Shown: positions 26,390 through 35,382, counted from the stretch's first letter. The stretch: 64,000 bases of DNA from Candidatus Ribeiella danica (GCA_016717335.1 JADKFS010000001.1:3183003-3247002), one strand, 5' to 3'. The notes: a model not told the origin generated them from the letters alone. Translations and numbers: made by a program.

Positions 26390-29035
26390 CTAGGGCGCGC
26401 TCGTCGGCGCGGGCTGGGCCGTGCCCGAGGGCGTCGCGTCGGGCACCCGGAACGGCCGCGGCCGGTCGGGCAGCGAGCCGCGCAGGATCTGGCCGCCGTT
26501 GACGAGGTAGAGCACCGGGCGCACGCTGCTGGTATCCACGAACAGGCTGGTCAGCTGCTCCAGGCGGTAGGGGCTGTCCGGCCGGGCGCGCACCTGCTGG
26601 ATCAGCGCGCCGGTCTGCTTGTCGATCTCGATCACGCGCTGGTTGAAATCGACCAGGAAGATCGACCCGCTCTCGAGGTCGCCGGTCACGAAGAAGCTGG
26701 CCACCTGGCCGAGCGGCGGGCTGATGCCCTGCGGCACGATCTCGCGCTTGAAGGCGCCGGCCTCGAAGACCAGGATGTGGCCGTCGGCCTTGAGCAGATA
26801 GATGTTGCCGTCGATCGCCAGGTCGAGCGCGTTTTCGACCGACTTCCCGCCGCTGTCCTTGATCCAGGGGTCGGGAAACTGGCCGTAGTTGCCGCTGAGA
26901 TACTTCTGGATCTGGTTGGCCTGCTCGGGCGTGGCGCCGGCGTCCCAGATGTACAGGTTGCCGCCATAGCTCACGGCGCGGAAGTGCGCGCCCGCGCGGC
27001 CCCATGTCTCGCTGCCGGCCAGCGTGTTGTAGGCCCAGCTCTCGCCGTTGCGGTAGTAGAACACGAACGGCCCGCTGTCGCCGCTCTGCGCCACGACCAC
27101 GATATTATCCTCGCGCCATGCCTGGGACTTGATGTTGCCCACGACGAATGGGCCGACGGTGTCCTGCGGGCGCAGCATCGGCTCGATCGCGCCGCCGTCG
27201 CGCGGCATTCGGTAGAGCACGCCGGCGTTTCTGTCGAGCAGGTAGATCGAGGTGAACGCCAGCGTGTTGGTGATGCCCTGCGGCGGCGGCGGCACGACCA
27301 CGCTGCTGAACAGGCCGCCGACGACCGGGTGCTGGGCGATCTCGCTCAGGTCGTCGAAGTAGGTCAGCTTCTGAATCGCCGCCAGCGCGCGCTCGTACTC
27401 GCGCTCGAGCTCCTCGTAGCGCTGGCGATTCTCCAGCGTAGCGGTGACAACGCCGGAGGAGCGCACGTCGGCCAGCGCACCGGCCGCGGCATCAAGCAGG
27501 CTCTGCGCGGTCGCGTCGTCGCCGGACTCGCGCACCGCGGCGACGGCCTGGGCCGCGCGGTCGAGCGTGTCGGTGGCGCGGCGCTGGGCGATCTCGCGCG
27601 ACAGGTTGAGGCCGTACAGCACAGCGGCGGCGACCACCAGCACGAGGATCAGCAGCAGGTGCCAGGGGAACTGCGGCCCCTGGCGGCGGTACGAGAGGCC
27701 CTCGCCCCGGCGGCGCTGCGGCATGGCGCGCGGCGGGCGCTGGCGCAGGCGCCGGCGGCGGCTGATGCTGGTCGCTTTGTCCGCCAGCCACACCAGCGGC
27801 AGGAGCAATCGGTTGAGCGGCGTCGGCTCGGGCGGCGGCGCGGTGCCACGGTAGGATCGGCCCATCGCCGCCATGCTCGGCGTGTCGCTGAGATCGACAC
27901 GCCGCTCGGACTGCGACAATGCGTAGTCGTCCTCGCCGAGGAAGGCCGATGGCGGAAGCTCGCCGGGGTCGACCGTGCGCCTGGGCGCCGCGCCGATGCG
28001 CTTGCGGCGCTCGCGACGCTCCTGATCGAGTCGCTCCTCCAGAGTCTCGCCTAGCTCAAGCGGCTGCGGAGCCGGCGTCGGCGCGATCGAGTAGGGCGAC
28101 TCCTCGGGCAGCTCGGCCAGGCGCGTCTCGGCCCGGCGCTCCTGCTCGGAGCGCGTCTCGGCCTGGCGCTTACGCCTGCGCGCCTGCGGCCCGCGCAGCA
28201 GCAGCGCCATCTCGCCGGTCATGCGGCTGGCCCAGCCGCTGGCCTGGCGCGCGGCAACCCGCCCGCGCTCGCTGATGCCGGCGCGGCTGAGCGGCGCGGC
28301 CTGGGCGGCCGGGCTGAGCGCCGAGGTGATCGTGGCCGCCAGCCCGTGCGCCTCCGGGATGTCGTTTTGCGCGCAGAACGCGGCGAGGCGGTCGGCCATA
28401 TCGTCGGGGCCGGGCGAGCGGAGAATCTGCAGCATCTCGTCCTGGCCGAGCCGGCGCGCCAGGTTGCTGGTGCAGATCAGCAGCGCGTCGCCGGGGTGCA
28501 GCACCTCGCGGTAGAACTCGGGCTCGACCGACAGGCTGGCGCCGATCGCGCTTGGCGTCGAGAAGGACACGGCCGCATCCTGGGCCAGCTTCCACGAGCT
28601 GCTGGGGGGCATGCCGCGCAGCTTGCCGCTGGACAGCACGAAGGCCTGGGTCGGCAGCACCTGCGCGATATAGAGGTCGTCGCCCTTGACCACCGCGCAC
28701 GTCACGCCGACGGCCGCGCGCTTCTGGGCCGCAATGCTGAAGTTCTGCTCGTAGAGCGCCTTGTTGGCCGCGCTGATCGCCTTGCGCAGCGAGGAAGTCA
28801 CGCTGTACGAGCTGTCCTCGTAGAACAGCCTGCGGATGGTCCGGATGACAAGCTGGCAGGCGTCGCGGCCGCGCGCCACATCCTGGTCGGCCTCGGCCAC
28901 GACGTAGAGCTGGCCCTTGCGCGCCTCAGGGGTGAAGAGGCCGGACGGCTCGGCCGCCAGCACTAGATCGCTCTTCGGCTGGCGGATCCCGCTGACCAGG
29001 CCAAACTCGCTGGACCGCGTCTCGAACGGGGGCAT
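26390..29035 (-). CDS. PP2C-like phosphatase-domain protein with TM helix and beta-propeller-like C terminus
   Basis: About 881 residues. The N-terminal 245 residues resemble a PP2C/SpoIIE fold (YVVAEADQDVARGRDACQLV, VGVTCAVVKGDDLYIAQVL, HPGDALLICTSNLARRL). The canonical metal aspartates of the DGxGG type are not evident, so it may be inactive or binding-only. A basic, Pro-rich linker (about 255-455) leads to one transmembrane helix, WHLLLILVLVVAAAVLYGL. A short coiled coil (RQRYEELEREYERALAAIQK) follows. The last 330 residues are repeating YLLDRNAGVLYRMP / IYLLKADGHILVF / LVDFNQRVIEID units, likely an extracytoplasmic beta-propeller. This suggests a sensor reading an external signal into an internal phosphatase-like domain. 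ATG 29035 is preferred over TTG 29050. Confidence 0.7.
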   Translation of the reverse strand: MPPFETRSSEFGLVSGIRQPKSDLVLAAEPSGLFTPEARKGQLYVVAEADQDVARGRDACQLVIRTIRRLFYEDSSYSVTSSLRKAISAANKALYEQNFSIAAQKRAAVGVTCAVVKGDDLYIAQVLPTQAFVLSSGKLRGMPPSSSWKLAQDAAVSFSTPSAIGASLSVEPEFYREVLHPGDALLICTSNLARRLGQDEMLQILRSPGPDDMADRLAAFCAQNDIPEAHGLAATITSALSPAAQAAPLSRAGISERGRVAARQASGWASRMTGEMALLLRGPQARRRKRQAETRSEQERRAETRLAELPEESPYSIAPTPAPQPLELGETLEERLDQERRERRKRIGAAPRRTVDPGELPPSAFLGEDDYALSQSERRVDLSDTPSMAAMGRSYRGTAPPPEPTPLNRLLLPLVWLADKATSISRRRRLRQRPPRAMPQRRRGEGLSYRRQGPQFPWHLLLILVLVVAAAVLYGLNLSREIAQRRATDTLDRAAQAVAAVRESGDDATAQSLLDAAAGALADVRSSGVVTATLENRQRYEELEREYERALAAIQKLTYFDDLSEIAQHPVVGGLFSSVVVPPPPQGITNTLAFTSIYLLDRNAGVLYRMPRDGGAIEPMLRPQDTVGPFVVGNIKSQAWREDNIVVVAQSGDSGPFVFYYRNGESWAYNTLAGSETWGRAGAHFRAVSYGGNLYIWDAGATPEQANQIQKYLSGNYGQFPDPWIKDSGGKSVENALDLAIDGNIYLLKADGHILVFEAGAFKREIVPQGISPPLGQVASFFVTGDLESGSIFLVDFNQRVIEIDKQTGALIQQVRARPDSPYRLEQLTSLFVDTSSVRPVLYLVNGGQILRGSLPDRPRPFRVPDATPSGTAQPAPTSAP

Positions 29036-29553
29036 CTCGGTTTTTTCCAATCCTCTTCAGGTGGGGAGATTATACCACAATGCTTGGCGCTTACGCGGGG
29101 GCTGCGCGCCCCGCGCCCCGACGCCCCCGTGGGGCTGCGCGCCCCCGCGCCCCCGCGCCCCGGTGGGTGCACACCACAGCAGTCTGGGGGCTGCGCGCCC
29201 CCCGTGCCCCCGCGGGCGGGGGTGGGCCGCCACCCCCGCCGCCCCCCCGGCCGGGGCGTGCGCCCCTGGACCTCAAAAAGAATGCCGCCTCGTTCGGAAC
29301 GTTTGACGTGCATGCCCGGCTGAATCCAGGCACGGCGGGTTGGAACTCGCGCCCGCAAGCCTGGTGATAGGCATACGCCACAAGCAATGCAATTGGTACG
29401 GCATCATTTGCCGGAGGGGGGCCGGGGGGCGCAGCGCCCCGGAAGAAAGACCCGCCGGCGGGATCTTGATCGTCCCAGCGCCGAAATCATGCTATACTCT
29501 CGCTGCCTTTCCCGCATGAATCGTGTCACCTTGTCACCTGATAGGAGCCAACG
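29036..29553. repeat. Long GC-rich dispersed repeat, copy A (minus orientation), with promoter of the next gene
   Basis: No gene. 29090-29280 is made of nearly pure G/C steps such as GGGCTGCGCGCCCC and CCCGGCCGGGGCG. It continues into a unique-looking core (GGACCTCAAAAAGAATGCCG, GGCTGAATCCAGGC). It ends at 29405-29445 with CCGGAGGGGGGCCGGGGGGC and GCAGCGCCCC. The same order, inverted, occurs at 51770-52140 and 52975-53425, and a shorter copy lies at 43190-43410. A TATACT -10 box (29494-29499) and GTCACCTT units precede the hydrolase gene. Confidence 0.8.
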
Positions 29554-30384
29554 ATGAAGCACGACGAGCAGTTCTGGCCTGCCCCTGACGGGACGCGGAT
29601 CTATCAGCAGATCTGGGCGCCCGACGGCGACGCGCGGGGCGTCGTCTGCCTGGCCCACGGCCAGGGCGACCACAGCGGCCGCTACGCGCACGTGGCCGCG
29701 GCCCTCGGCGAGGCCGGCTACGCCACGCTGACCTGCGACCACCATGGCCACGGCAGGTCGGAGGGCCCGCGCGGCCACACGCTCGACTACGACGCCCTGC
29801 TCGGCGAGGTCGCCCAGCTGCTTGCCGAGGCCGAGCGGCGCTTCCCCGGACGGCCGCGCTTCCTGTACGGGCACAGCATGGGCGGCGGGCTCGTGCTCAA
29901 CTATGCCCTGCGGCGCCGGCCGGCCATCGCGGGCGTGATCGCCACAAGCCCGTGGCTGCGCCTGGCGTTCGCCCCCCCCGCCTGGAAGCTGACGCTCGGC
30001 CGGCTGATGGACCGGCTGTCGCCCACGTTCACCCAGGCCAGCGGCCTGGATACGAAGGCGATCTCGCGCGACCCCCAGGCCGTGCGCGCCTATGAGATCG
30101 ACCCCCTGAACCACGACAAGATCTCGGCGCGGCAGTTCGCCAGCTGCTACGCCGCCGGCCTGTGGGCGCTCGAGCATGCCGGCGAGTTCTCGCTGCCGCT
30201 GCTGCTGATGCACGGCGATGCCGACCGGATCACATCCGCCGCAGCCAGCCGCGAGTTTGCCGCGCGGGTCCCCGGCTGCACCTTCAAGATCTGGGACGGC
30301 TGCTACCACGAGATCCACAACGAGCCCGAGCAGCAGGCGCTCTTCGCGACGATCACCGGCTGGCTGCACGCCCATACATCGTGA
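29554..30384 (+). CDS. Alpha/beta hydrolase, monoacylglycerol lipase / lysophospholipase type
   Basis: A 276-residue soluble alpha/beta hydrolase of the S33/Hydrolase_4 group. An oxyanion-region HGQGDHSGRY is followed by LTCDHHGHGRSEGPRGH, and the nucleophile elbow GHSMGGGL has Ser about 110. The catalytic Asp is in LLLMHGDADRITSA, and the His in WDGCYHEIHNEPE. These are the hallmarks of bacterial monoacylglycerol lipases. AGGAG lies 7 nt upstream of the ATG. It is a single gene with its own -10 box at 29494. The substrate is inferred from family similarity only. Confidence 0.88.
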   Translation: MKHDEQFWPAPDGTRIYQQIWAPDGDARGVVCLAHGQGDHSGRYAHVAAALGEAGYATLTCDHHGHGRSEGPRGHTLDYDALLGEVAQLLAEAERRFPGRPRFLYGHSMGGGLVLNYALRRRPAIAGVIATSPWLRLAFAPPAWKLTLGRLMDRLSPTFTQASGLDTKAISRDPQAVRAYEIDPLNHDKISARQFASCYAAGLWALEHAGEFSLPLLLMHGDADRITSAAASREFAARVPGCTFKIWDGCYHEIHNEPEQQALFATITGWLHAHTS

Positions 30385-30387
30385 CAT

Positions 30388-30416
30388 TTGACACAAGTTA
30401 TTGTGTATGCTAGACT
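30388..30416 (+). promoter_or_regulatory. Promoter upstream of the fused heme synthase gene
   Basis: TTGACA (30388-30393), a 17-nt spacer and TAGACT (30411-30416). It lies just after the hydrolase stop codon and about 100 nt before the ctaA-ctaB start. Confidence 0.7.
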
Positions 30417-30513
30417 CACCGCGAATCCTCGACCTAGCCAATGTCCAGACATTCCTTTGTGGCACCTCGCTTGCAGAGCTACCGGTTCGACCGCGTCGTG
30501 AGAGAGCAGCCTT

Positions 30514-32085
30514 ATGCAACACGAAGACGTGCTTCAGCGCTCGTCAAGGATCACTGGACGTCAGTATGCGCTGATCGCCCTGGCGGCGATCGCCTCTGTC
30601 GCGACCCTGCTGGGCGGGGCGTCGCCGACGGCCGCGGCCACGCTGCTGAGCGCCGCGGCGCTCGCGGTGCTCGGGCTGGCGATATACGCCTACGTAGCTT
30701 CGCGCGTCGGCCCGGCCGCGAGCCAGCGGCTTGGCGCGCGCGCGCAGGTGGCGCAGCGGCGCTACCGCGCCCTGCTCGCCGTGACGGTCGGCCTGGTGTA
30801 CCTGACGCTGAGCGGCGGCGCGCTGGTGACCAACCAGGGCGGCCTGTGGGTCTGCCAGGCGCTGCCGGTCTGCGCGACGCCCAGCAGCCTGGCGATCGTA
30901 GCCATGGGCCACCGCGTGCTGGCCGCGCTTGGCGCGCTGCTGGTGCTGGCGCTGGCGCTGCAGACCTGGCGAACGCGCCCGCAGCGGGCGCTCCGGCTCG
31001 CCGCGGGCGGCTCGATCGCCCTGATGCTGGCGCAGATCCTGGTCGGTATGGTCCAGGTCGTCATGGCCCGTGACGGGAACGGCGCGCCGGTGATGGCGAT
31101 CCGCGCGGCGCACCTGGCCGCTGGCACAGCCACCTGGGCCGTGCTGATCGCCCAGGCGACTCTGGCGCTGCGCCTGCCGGTCGTCGAGCAGGAAGCTCAC
31201 ACGGCAAAGCCCAGAGCGCAGAGCTCAAAGCTGAAGGACTACATCAGCCTGACCAAGCCGGGCGTGATCACGCTGCTGATCCTGACGACCGTGGCCAGCA
31301 TGTACATCACGCCAGCAGGGGCGCCGAGCCTGTGGCTGGTGCTCTGGACGTTCGTCGGCGGCTGGCTGATGGCCTCGGGCGCGCACGCGGTCAACTGCTG
31401 GGCCGACCAGGACATCGACGTGAACATGGGCCGCACCAGCCGCCGCCCGATCCCGAGCGGCCGCATCCCGGCCTGGCACGCGCTCGCGCTGGGCATCGCG
31501 CTGGGCGTCGCGGCGTTCGCGATCCTGGCCGCGCTGGTGAACCTGGCCGCCGCGCTGCTCTCGCTGGCCGGCTACCTCTACTACGTCTTCATCTACACCC
31601 GCTGGCTCAAGCGCACCACGCCCAGCAACATCGTGATCGGCGGCGGCGCAGGCGCGTTCCCGCCACTGGTCGGCTGGGCCGCCGCCACCGGCGGGCTGAC
31701 GCTGCCGGCGCTGTTCCTGTTCGCGATCATCTTCTACTGGACCCCGCCGCACTTCTGGGCGCTGGCGCTGATCCGCGAGAAGGACTACGCGCGTGCCAGC
31801 GTGCCGATGCTGCCGGTCGTGGCCGGCGACGCCGAGACGAAGTGGGAGATCCTGCTCTACACGCTGCTGATGCTGGCGCTGACGATCATGCCGACGCCGC
31901 TGGGCATGTTCGGCGTGCCCTACCTGCTGATGGCGCTCGGCCTCGGCGCGCTGTTCCTGCGCTACGCCCTGCGGCTATGGCGCGACGGCACGACTGCGGC
32001 GGCGTGGGGGCTGTACAAGTACTCGCTGCTCTACCTGGCGCTGCTGTTCGTCGCGATGGTGGTGGACCGGGTGGCGCTCAGCTGA
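30514..32085 (+). CDS. ctaB: Fused heme A synthase-like (half) and heme O synthase (CtaA-CtaB)
   Basis: A 523-residue polytopic membrane protein. Residues 1-225 resemble half of a CtaA/Cox15 protein: VTVGLVYLTLSGGALVTNQG, paired cysteines VCQALPVCA, MGHRVLAALGALL and RAAHLAAGTATWAV with the heme-ligand-like histidines. From residue about 240 (LKDYISLTKPGVITLLILTT) a complete protoheme IX farnesyltransferase follows. It has NCWADQDIDVNMGRTSRRPI (the D-x2-D-x3-D prenyl-binding site) and YTRWLKRTTPSNIVIGGGAGA. Together they would convert heme b to heme O and perhaps heme A for cytochrome oxidase. Only four CtaA helices are present, half the usual eight. The gene has its own promoter at 30388. 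Confidence 0.9.
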   Translation: MQHEDVLQRSSRITGRQYALIALAAIASVATLLGGASPTAAATLLSAAALAVLGLAIYAYVASRVGPAASQRLGARAQVAQRRYRALLAVTVGLVYLTLSGGALVTNQGGLWVCQALPVCATPSSLAIVAMGHRVLAALGALLVLALALQTWRTRPQRALRLAAGGSIALMLAQILVGMVQVVMARDGNGAPVMAIRAAHLAAGTATWAVLIAQATLALRLPVVEQEAHTAKPRAQSSKLKDYISLTKPGVITLLILTTVASMYITPAGAPSLWLVLWTFVGGWLMASGAHAVNCWADQDIDVNMGRTSRRPIPSGRIPAWHALALGIALGVAAFAILAALVNLAAALLSLAGYLYYVFIYTRWLKRTTPSNIVIGGGAGAFPPLVGWAAATGGLTLPALFLFAIIFYWTPPHFWALALIREKDYARASVPMLPVVAGDAETKWEILLYTLLMLALTIMPTPLGMFGVPYLLMALGLGALFLRYALRLWRDGTTAAAWGLYKYSLLYLALLFVAMVVDRVALS

Positions 32086-32161
32086 GCGGCGCTGTTTTTT
32101 CTCGCCACCTACCCTCTCTCCCCTGGCCACGGGAGGGAGGGTGTTCTTTGTCATGATTCAT

Positions 32162-32290
32162 CCCACACCCCCCGACCCCCGCTCTCCGCAGGGGAGATCG
32201 TTCGTGGTTGTGGCGCGGCGGCTTTGCCGCCGCGCCACAACCACGAAAAAGAACCCCCGCCCCTGGCAGAGGCGGGGGCCGGGGGTGGGG
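32162..32290. repeat. Composite palindromic element with 22-bp central stem
   Basis: The outer arms (CCACACCCCCCGACCCCCGC and GGCGGGGGCCGGGGGTGGGG) are roughly complementary. They flank a perfect central hairpin at 32201-32247 with arm TTCGTGGTTGTGGCGCGGCG plus GC and a TTT loop. An inner CCCCGCCCCTGG type stem follows. It occupies the 386-bp gap after ctaA-ctaB; nothing else is seen there apart from a small GGGAGGGAGGG hairpin at 32104-32143, a probable terminator. Confidence 0.8.
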
Positions 32291-32471
32291 TTTGTAATAC
32301 GGGATTACTCATGAGAGTATCGAAACCCCGCCCCTGGCAGGGAAAGGCATGATCGCACGCTGCATAGTAGCGGCGGCAGCATCGCACGCTTGACAGAACG
32401 CCACAGGCTGCTACGATCGTCACAGCCCGCGCGTGTGCGGGCGACCTGATGTGGACGAAGGAAGCAGAGCT

Positions 32472-33113
32472 ATGTTCCATGCGCTGATCGAACAAGCCCG
32501 TAGCATGATCCAGCGGCTGTACGCATCGGCCGATCAAGGGCGCGACACCATCGCCGAGTCAGTCAAAGTGCGCTACAGCGAGCTTGAGGCGTGGGACAGC
32601 GCCACGCGCGGGATTGTGGCGACGCTGTTTGGCGCGGACGCGGTCGAGTCTGTACGCTGGCACGCCCTGGCCGAGCGCCGCAGCACGATGGTGGGCGAGG
32701 CCATGCGCAAAGATATCAAGCGCGGCGAATATATCGGCCTGGTCGACTATTTTCACGTGGCGGTCGGGCTGCTGCTGGAGCTCGACGCGACCTACCAGCA
32801 CCGCCTGGCGGCGGCCACGCTCTCGGCCAGCCGGGCAGCGGCAGCGCCGGCCGCTCCGCCTGAGCCGCCGCGCGACTACGAGCGGCTGGAGCAGCGCGCG
32901 GCTCAGGAGCGGCCCGACGACCATCGCCGGGCGAGCCCCGTCGACGACGGCCGCTGGGATCTGACGATCACGCTGAGCGATGTGACGTACCAGTGGCTGT
33001 GTGACGCGGCCGCCGCGCGCGAGCCCGCCCGCGTCGGCGATGATGCAGCGGCGCAGCTCGCCGCGACGATCGTCGAGCGGGTCTCCTCCAACACTCGCAG
33101 CCGCGCCGGCTAG
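32472..33113 (+). CDS. Hypothetical helical protein
   Basis: A 213-residue soluble protein of no recognised family. The first 120 residues are helical (MFHALIEQARSMIQRLYASA and VRYSELEAWDSATRGIVATL). An Ala/Pro linker rich in AAAAPAAPPEPP follows. A C-terminal segment (WDLTITLSDVTYQWLCDAAA) reads like a short strand-helix domain. GAAGGA lies about 9 nt upstream of the chosen ATG. It is an isolated gene; codon use matches its neighbours. Confidence 0.65.
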   Translation: MFHALIEQARSMIQRLYASADQGRDTIAESVKVRYSELEAWDSATRGIVATLFGADAVESVRWHALAERRSTMVGEAMRKDIKRGEYIGLVDYFHVAVGLLLELDATYQHRLAAATLSASRAAAAPAAPPEPPRDYERLEQRAAQERPDDHRRASPVDDGRWDLTITLSDVTYQWLCDAAAAREPARVGDDAAAQLAATIVERVSSNTRSRAG

Positions 33114-33333
33114 CGGCTCGTTCGTTTCAGGCCAGATCACCAGCCCCTCCGGCGCGCTGCGCCCCTCACCTGGCGGAAAGCGCGCCGCTTCCCCGCTCCC
33201 CAGGGCTCATGCGACGTCTTTTTGCCCCCCGTACCCCCGTTCCCGCGCGGGAGCGGGGGTACGGGATGAGGGTCAACGTTGCACGGGCTCTGCCGCGCAC
33301 CCCGGAACCGTATGATCGAAGTCGATAGTACGC

Positions 33334-33339
33334 TATAAT
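33334..33339 (+). promoter_or_regulatory. -10 box (TATAAT) for the creatininase-like gene
   Basis: A consensus TATAAT lies 45 nt upstream of the GTG start; no clear -35. A GC-rich hairpin element at 33228-33275 precedes it (GTACCCCCGTTCCCGCGCGG and its complement). Confidence 0.5.
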
Positions 33340-33384
33340 AGGCCGCCCGCATGAGCGGCCCGTTTTCGTAAGCGAGCGACGATC

Positions 33385-34206
33385 GTGGACAAGCCAACCA
33401 ACTCGCCCCTCTGGGGACGCTACGCCGAGCTGCGCCCGGATCAGCTCGACGCGATCGTGGCGACCGCACCGGTGGCGTATCTCCCGTGGGGCGCGCTGGA
33501 GTGGCACGGGCCGCACCTGCCGTTCGGCCTGGCTGGCTTCACCGCCGAGGGCGTCGCCGAGCGGGCCGTCCAGCGCACCGGCGGCGTGCTGCTGCCGACG
33601 ACGTGGTGGCCAATCACGGCGCTGCCGCACCGCTTCTCGCTCTCGATCCGCAGCGACGTGATCCAGGCACTCTGGGACAGCATCTTCGCCGAGCTGGCGC
33701 GCGCCGGGTTTCGCCTGGTGGTGCTGCTGAGCGGCCACTACGCCCACGCGCACGAGCTGGTGCTGATCGACGCGGCCGAGCACGCGCTCGCCTCGCACGA
33801 CATGCTGGTGCTGGCCGTGCCGCCGCTCGCGCTGGTCGACGAGGAGATGCTCGACCACGCGGCCCACTGGGAGACGGCGCTGCTCCTGGCGCTGCGCCCG
33901 CGCCTGGTCGACCTGGACACGCTCGACGAGGCGCCGCTGCACCCGGCCACCAGCGCTGTGCTGGGCGGCGACCCGCGCCGCGCGACGACCGGCCAGGGCG
34001 AGTCGGCGCTGCGCCTGGCGACCGAGCGGATCGCCGTCGGCGTCGAGGCGCTGCTGCGCAACGGCAGCCCGGCGGTGCTGCGCGAGCTGTACGCCCGCCG
34101 GCGGGCTGCCTACCAGCACTACGTCGACAGCTACTTCCACGGATCGTGGGAGGAGGCGATGCAGGCGTGGTGGGCCGATAAGATCCGCGACAGGGTGACA
34201 GAGTGA
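33385..34206 (+). CDS. Creatininase family amidohydrolase
   Basis: A 273-residue soluble metal-dependent amidohydrolase. VAYLPWGALEWHGPHLPFGL corresponds to the family's P-x-G-S-x-E-x-H-G-P-H-L-P metal site (Glu and His about residues 36-38). LLSGHYAHAHELV replaces the usual NGHGGN loop, and AHWETALLLALRP provides the conserved Glu. Members include creatinine amidohydrolase, FAPy deformylase ArfB and MftE; the substrate here is unknown. The GTG start has only a weak ribosome site. hisG follows 92 nt downstream across an octamer array. Confidence 0.82.
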   Translation: MDKPTNSPLWGRYAELRPDQLDAIVATAPVAYLPWGALEWHGPHLPFGLAGFTAEGVAERAVQRTGGVLLPTTWWPITALPHRFSLSIRSDVIQALWDSIFAELARAGFRLVVLLSGHYAHAHELVLIDAAEHALASHDMLVLAVPPLALVDEEMLDHAAHWETALLLALRPRLVDLDTLDEAPLHPATSAVLGGDPRRATTGQGESALRLATERIAVGVEALLRNGSPAVLRELYARRRAAYQHYVDSYFHGSWEEAMQAWWADKIRDRVTE

Positions 34207-34235
34207 GGGGGTGACAAGGCGGTGCGCGGCAAGCC

Positions 34236-34292
34236 GTCACCTTGTCACCTTGTCACCTTGTCACCTTGTCACCTTGTCACCTTGTCACCTTG
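34236..34292. repeat. Octamer tandem array (GTCACCTT), 7 perfect units
   Basis: Seven exact copies of GTCACCTT end at 34291 and merge into the hisG ribosome site (TTGAGGACTATG). It is the longest and most uniform of the octamer arrays, so slippage would alter the leader just before hisG. Confidence 0.95.
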
Positions 34293-34298
34293 AGGACT

Positions 34299-35294
34299 AT
34301 GACTCTACGCTTCGCAATCCCATCCAAAGGGAGCCTCTACGACGGCACGCTGGTGTTTCTCGAGGGCTGCGGGCTGAAGATCTCGCGGCCGAACCCGCGG
34401 CGCTACACCGCCGGCATACGCGCGCTGCCCGCGGCCGAGGTGCTGCTGCACCGCCCGCCGGATATCGTCGAGAAGATCGCCGAGGGCGAGATCGACCTGG
34501 GGGTCAGCGGGCTCGACCTGGTCGAGGAGCTGCGCGGCGACCGCGACGACCTGCTGGTGCTCTACGACGACCTGGGCTTCGGGCGCTGCGAGCTGATCGT
34601 GGCGGTGCCGGAGGCGTGGATCGACGTGAGCTCGTGGCACGACCTGGCCGACCTGGCGGTGGAGCTGCACGCCGAGGGCCGCCCGCTGCGGATCGCCACC
34701 AAGTACCCGGCGCTGATTCGGCGCTTCTGCGCGGCCAACGGCATCAACTTCTTCCGGCTGATCGACTCGCAGGGCGCGACCGAGGCGGCGCCCGGCCTGG
34801 GCTACGCCGACATGGTCGCCGACATCACCGAGACCGGCACGACGCTGCGCGACAACCAGCTCAAGATCGTCGGCGGGCCGATCTTGCGCTCGCAGGCATG
34901 CCTGATCGGCAGCCGGCGCAGCCTGCGCGGTAGTCCCGAGCGGCTGGCCGCGGTGAAGACCATCCTGGAGCTGGTCGAGGCGCGCCGGCGCGGGCGCAAC
35001 TACGTCCAGGTGACCGCCAACATCGCCGGTGCGTCGGCCGAGGACGTGGGGCGGCGGGTCGCGGCGCGGCCCGAGCTCGCCGGGATGCAGGGCCCGACGG
35101 TCGCGCCGGTGCTGGCCGGCGCGCCGACCGGCTGGTACACGGTCACGCTGTTCGTGCCGCAGGAGCGGGTGATGGCGGTCGTCGACCACATGCGCGAGCT
35201 TGGCGGCGGCGCGATGGCGGTCGTGCCGGCGCAGTACGTCTTCGACGCGCGCAGCGAGGCCTACGCGCGCCTGCTGAGCCGGCTGGAGGGCTAG
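34299..35294 (+). CDS. hisG: ATP phosphoribosyltransferase (long form)
   Basis: Catalyses the first step of histidine synthesis, joining ATP and PRPP. The 331 residues begin LRFAIPSKGSLYDGTLVFL and contain EIDLGVSGLDLVEE. The PRPP loop is DITETGTTLRDNQLKIV. The C-terminal 80 residues (VAPVLAGAPTGWYTVTLFVP and MRELGGGAMAVVPAQYVFD) form the ACT-like regulatory domain that binds histidine, so this is the long, HisZ-independent form. The ATG at 34299 follows GAGG. hisD lies 1.8 kb downstream, separated by a convergent cytochrome c gene and dsbB, so the his genes are scattered. Confidence 0.95.
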   Translation: MTLRFAIPSKGSLYDGTLVFLEGCGLKISRPNPRRYTAGIRALPAAEVLLHRPPDIVEKIAEGEIDLGVSGLDLVEELRGDRDDLLVLYDDLGFGRCELIVAVPEAWIDVSSWHDLADLAVELHAEGRPLRIATKYPALIRRFCAANGINFFRLIDSQGATEAAPGLGYADMVADITETGTTLRDNQLKIVGGPILRSQACLIGSRRSLRGSPERLAAVKTILELVEARRRGRNYVQVTANIAGASAEDVGRRVAARPELAGMQGPTVAPVLAGAPTGWYTVTLFVPQERVMAVVDHMRELGGGAMAVVPAQYVFDARSEAYARLLSRLEG

Positions 35295-35330
35295 AGGCAT
35301 ACCCTTTCAAACACAGACGATCGAGCTGTT

Positions 35331-35382
35331 TACCACGAAGGCACGAAGAGGCGGAAAAGCAATCCTTCGCGTCTTCGTGGTT
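35331..35382. terminator. CGAAG/CTTCG inverted repeat between convergent genes
   Basis: ACCACGAAG (35332-35340) pairs with CTTCGTGGT (35373-35381), with partly complementary GCACGAAG/CTTCGCG inside. It lies between hisG and the convergent cytochrome c gene. CCAATAC-like flanks (AGTATTGG at 35390) match the element at 26294-26390. Confidence 0.6.

Noticed and set aside
30475..30505. GGTTCGA sequence suggesting a tRNA T-arm
   Set aside because: No cloverleaf can be drawn around it: acceptor and anticodon stems are absent.
34236..34292. Possible CRISPR-like array
   Set aside because: The repeat is 8 bp with no spacers and no cas genes nearby; it is a simple tandem repeat.
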